A DNA stretch of 64,000 nucleotides from Aureimonas sp. Leaf427 (lineage in GTDB: Bacteria > Pseudomonadota > Alphaproteobacteria > Rhizobiales > Rhizobiaceae). Below are positions 62,199 to 64,000 of the stretch, one piece after another. A model generated the notes under the pieces. That model ran no database searches. It saw only the letters and a program-made list of their open reading frames with translations, and was not told the origin of the DNA. Positions within the stretch are counted from its first letter, which is position 1. Each line of letters begins with the position of its first letter. Both the position numbers and the translations under genes were made by a program. The stretch lies in contig NZ_LMQW01000009.1 in the NCBI RefSeq assembly GCF_001425485.1, positions 2,560 through 66,559 of the forward strand, written 5' to 3'.

Positions 62199-64000
62199 AT
62201 GGTCACAACATCCGATTTGTCTGACAAAATCGATTATATTTTCGATCGGGCGGGAGACTTGCCCGATTTCGGGAAAACGGCCCCCGAAAGCTTCGAGCCG
62301 GCCTTCGATGCGGCCATGGCCGAGCACCGATCCGAAATCGACGCGATCGCTGATTCGGCCGTGGAGCCCGACTTCGACAACACGATCGGCGCGCTGGAGC
62401 GGTCCGGCCGCGCGCTGTCGCGCGTCGCTTCCATCTTCTACGCCCTGGCCGGCGCCGAAACCGGCCCGGATCTCGAGGCGGTCGAGCGCAACGTCTCGCC
62501 CAAGCTCTCGCGCCACGACAGCGCGATCTCGCTGAACGCCGGCCTCTTCGCCCGCGTCGAGGCGGTGCACGCCAAGGCCGGTTCGCTGACGGATCTCGGC
62601 GCGGAGGATCGCCGCCTTCTGGAGCGGACCTATACCGGCTTCGTGCGCTCGGGCGCCCGGCTTCAGGGCGCCGACCGCGAGAGGCTGGCGGAAATCGACG
62701 CGCGGCTCTCCGTGCTCGGCACGCAGTTCTCGCAGAACGTCCTCTCGGACGAGCGCGACTTCGTCATGCCGCTCGAGATCGGCGATCTGGCGGGGCTGCC
62801 CGACTTCCTCGTCTCGGCCATGGCGGGCGCGGCCGCCGCGCGAGGCCTTGCCGGCCATGTCGTGACGCTGTCGCGCTCGATCGTCGTGCCGTTCCTCTCC
62901 TTCTCCGAGCGCCGCGATCTGCGCGAGCGCGCCTTCGCCGCCTGGACCGCGCGCGGCGAGAAAGAAGGGCCGACCGACAACCGGCCGATTCTGGCCGAAA
63001 TCCTCAAGCTGCGCGCGGAGAAGGCGAAGCTTCTCGGCTATCCCTCCTTCGCGGCCTACAAGCTCGACGACGCCATGGCGAAGACGCCGGGTGCGGTCCG
63101 CACGCTTCTCGAAGAGGTCTGGGAGAAGGCCCGCGAGCGCGCGCTCCGCGATGCGGAAGCCCTGCAGAAGCTCGCCTCGGCCGTCGGCGACAACCACCCG
63201 CTCGCGCCCCACGACTGGCGCTTCTATGCCGAGAAGCGCCGCCGCAGCGAGTTCGACTTCGACGACGCGGCCCTGAAGCCGTATTTCCAGCTCGAACGCA
63301 TGATCGAGGCGGCCTTCGACGTCGCGGGCCGGTTGTTCGGCCTGACCTTCGAGCGGCTGCCCGACGCCAAGGGCTGGCATCCCGACGTGCGCGTCTGGGC
63401 CGTCAGGACCGCCGAGGGCAAGCCGGCCGGCACCTTCCTTGGCGATTATTTCGCCCGCCCCTCCAAGCGCTCGGGCGCCTGGATGAGCGCTCTGCGCCGC
63501 CAGCACGGGCTCGACGGCGGGCAGACGCCCGTCATCTACAACGTCATGAACTTCGCCAAGCCGGCCGAGGGCGAGCCCGCTCTCCTCTCCGTCGACGACG
63601 CCAAGACGCTCTTCCACGAGTTCGGCCACGCCCTGCACGGCCTGCTCTCGGCGGTGAAATGGCCCTCGCTCGCCGGCACCTCGGTCGCCCGCGACTTCGT
63701 GGAACTGCCCTCGCAGCTCTTCGAGCACTGGCTGACCGTGCCCGCCATCCTGGAGCGCCACGCGCTCCACGCCGAGACCGGCAAGCCGCTGCCCGCCGAG
63801 CTCGTCAAGCGCCTGGAGGCCGCGCGCGGCTTCGACACCGGCTTCGACACGGTGGAATACACGTCCTCCGCCCTCGTCGACCTCGCCCTCCACGAGGCCG
63901 GCGAGGCGCCGGACGACCCAGCCGCCCGCGAGGCCGAGGTGCTGAAAGGCCTCGGCATGCCCGCCGCCATCACCATGCGCCACCGCTCGCCCCACTTCGC
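62199..64000 (+). CDS. M3-family oligopeptidase (Dcp/PrlC type), cut by the window edge
   Basis: The frame from ATG 62199 is open for 600 codons to the end of the window with no stop; about 80 more residues would be expected. It reads like a thimet-type oligopeptidase. The N-terminal helical domain includes FEPAFDAAMAEHRSEIDAIA near residue 36, and the zinc site LFHEFGHALHGLLS near 471-484 gives H473, E474 and H477. The DFVELPSQLFEHW segment near 502 contains the third ligand Glu. It is intracellular and degrades short peptides. It is divergent from marR. Confidence 0.93.
   Translation, partial: MVTTSDLSDKIDYIFDRAGDLPDFGKTAPESFEPAFDAAMAEHRSEIDAIADSAVEPDFDNTIGALERSGRALSRVASIFYALAGAETGPDLEAVERNVSPKLSRHDSAISLNAGLFARVEAVHAKAGSLTDLGAEDRRLLERTYTGFVRSGARLQGADRERLAEIDARLSVLGTQFSQNVLSDERDFVMPLEIGDLAGLPDFLVSAMAGAAAARGLAGHVVTLSRSIVVPFLSFSERRDLRERAFAAWTARGEKEGPTDNRPILAEILKLRAEKAKLLGYPSFAAYKLDDAMAKTPGAVRTLLEEVWEKARERALRDAEALQKLASAVGDNHPLAPHDWRFYAEKRRRSEFDFDDAALKPYFQLERMIEAAFDVAGRLFGLTFERLPDAKGWHPDVRVWAVRTAEGKPAGTFLGDYFARPSKRSGAWMSALRRQHGLDGGQTPVIYNVMNFAKPAEGEPALLSVDDAKTLFHEFGHALHGLLSAVKWPSLAGTSVARDFVELPSQLFEHWLTVPAILERHALHAETGKPLPAELVKRLEAARGFDTGFDTVEYTSSALVDLALHEAGEAPDDPAAREAEVLKGLGMPAAITMRHRSPHF

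Noticed and set aside
62172-63995. A minus-strand open frame covering the M3 peptidase region
   Set aside because: The plus frame encodes a peptidase with the HEFGH zinc motif, so the minus frame is a shadow.

Overview
The window is GC-rich chromosomal DNA from an alphaproteobacterium, most likely of the order Hyphomicrobiales (Rhizobiales). The evidence is a dctA/dctBD locus with rhizobial-type DctD operators, a GTTC-N7-GTTC LexA box, an IalB-family exported protein, an imuAB/dnaE2 mutagenesis system, a fused subunit I+III oxidase, and a hairpin intergenic repeat of a kind common in this order. Family-level placement is not possible from what I can see. I found no rRNA, tRNA or CRISPR array. 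Genes are densely packed and many are joined by ATGA or TGATG overlaps.

Layout. 1-330: the end of an IS transposase and an orphan C-terminal gene fragment. 490-5351: dctA, divergent from dctBD, with a sigma-54 promoter and two DctD operators between them. 5352-6148: three tandem copies of a large hairpin repeat. 6149-9694: dnaE2. 9758-15978: a five-gene haem-copper oxidase operon (subunit II with a cytochrome c domain, fused I+III, a small membrane protein, CtaG, a three-haem cytochrome c). 15988-16646: an MntA/HepT toxin-antitoxin pair. 16704-19512: a pirin, acetyltransferase, esterase and ring-cleaving dioxygenase operon that resembles quinone-detoxification loci. 19717-20535: PPK2. 21336-28320: an amino-sugar-type ABC uptake and catabolism operon (DeoR regulator, sugar kinase, binding protein, two permeases, SIS-domain enzyme, ATPase).

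28437-30978: imuA-imuB with a LexA box, about 20 kb from dnaE2, so the mutasome genes are split. 31305-38047: a mini-metalloprotease, DUF2459, a CoA-ester lyase, leuD, phoD, argG and a PAP2 phosphatase. 38272-42003: LysE, EamA and DMT exporters with a LysR regulator, then a GST. 42109-47921: an orphan BrnA-like antitoxin, a membrane protein, rlmN, parDE, ialB, a DUF1232 protein, thpR and a GNAT. 47918-52041: tesA divergent from ybbA-ybbP. 52253-55383: a BAX-inhibitor-1 protein and an MHS transporter with an unusual extracytoplasmic insert. 55494-56327: a nucleotidyltransferase/HEPN pair whose HEPN gene appears frame-damaged at its start. 56440-64000: leuB, an MscS channel, a luciferase-like oxidoreductase, a Bcr/CflA exporter with its MarR regulator, and an M3 peptidase cut by the window edge.

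Functionally the window mixes housekeeping genes (leuB, leuD, argG, rlmN, thpR) with nutrient capture (dicarboxylates, an amino sugar, phosphate esters), stress functions (SOS mutagenesis, electrophile defence, drug export) and four toxin-antitoxin-like loci. The least conventional parts are the split mutasome with its dual-coding imuA/imuB overlap, the amino-sugar operon without a deacetylase, the quinone-type operon, the MHS transporter insert and the broken-looking HEPN gene.
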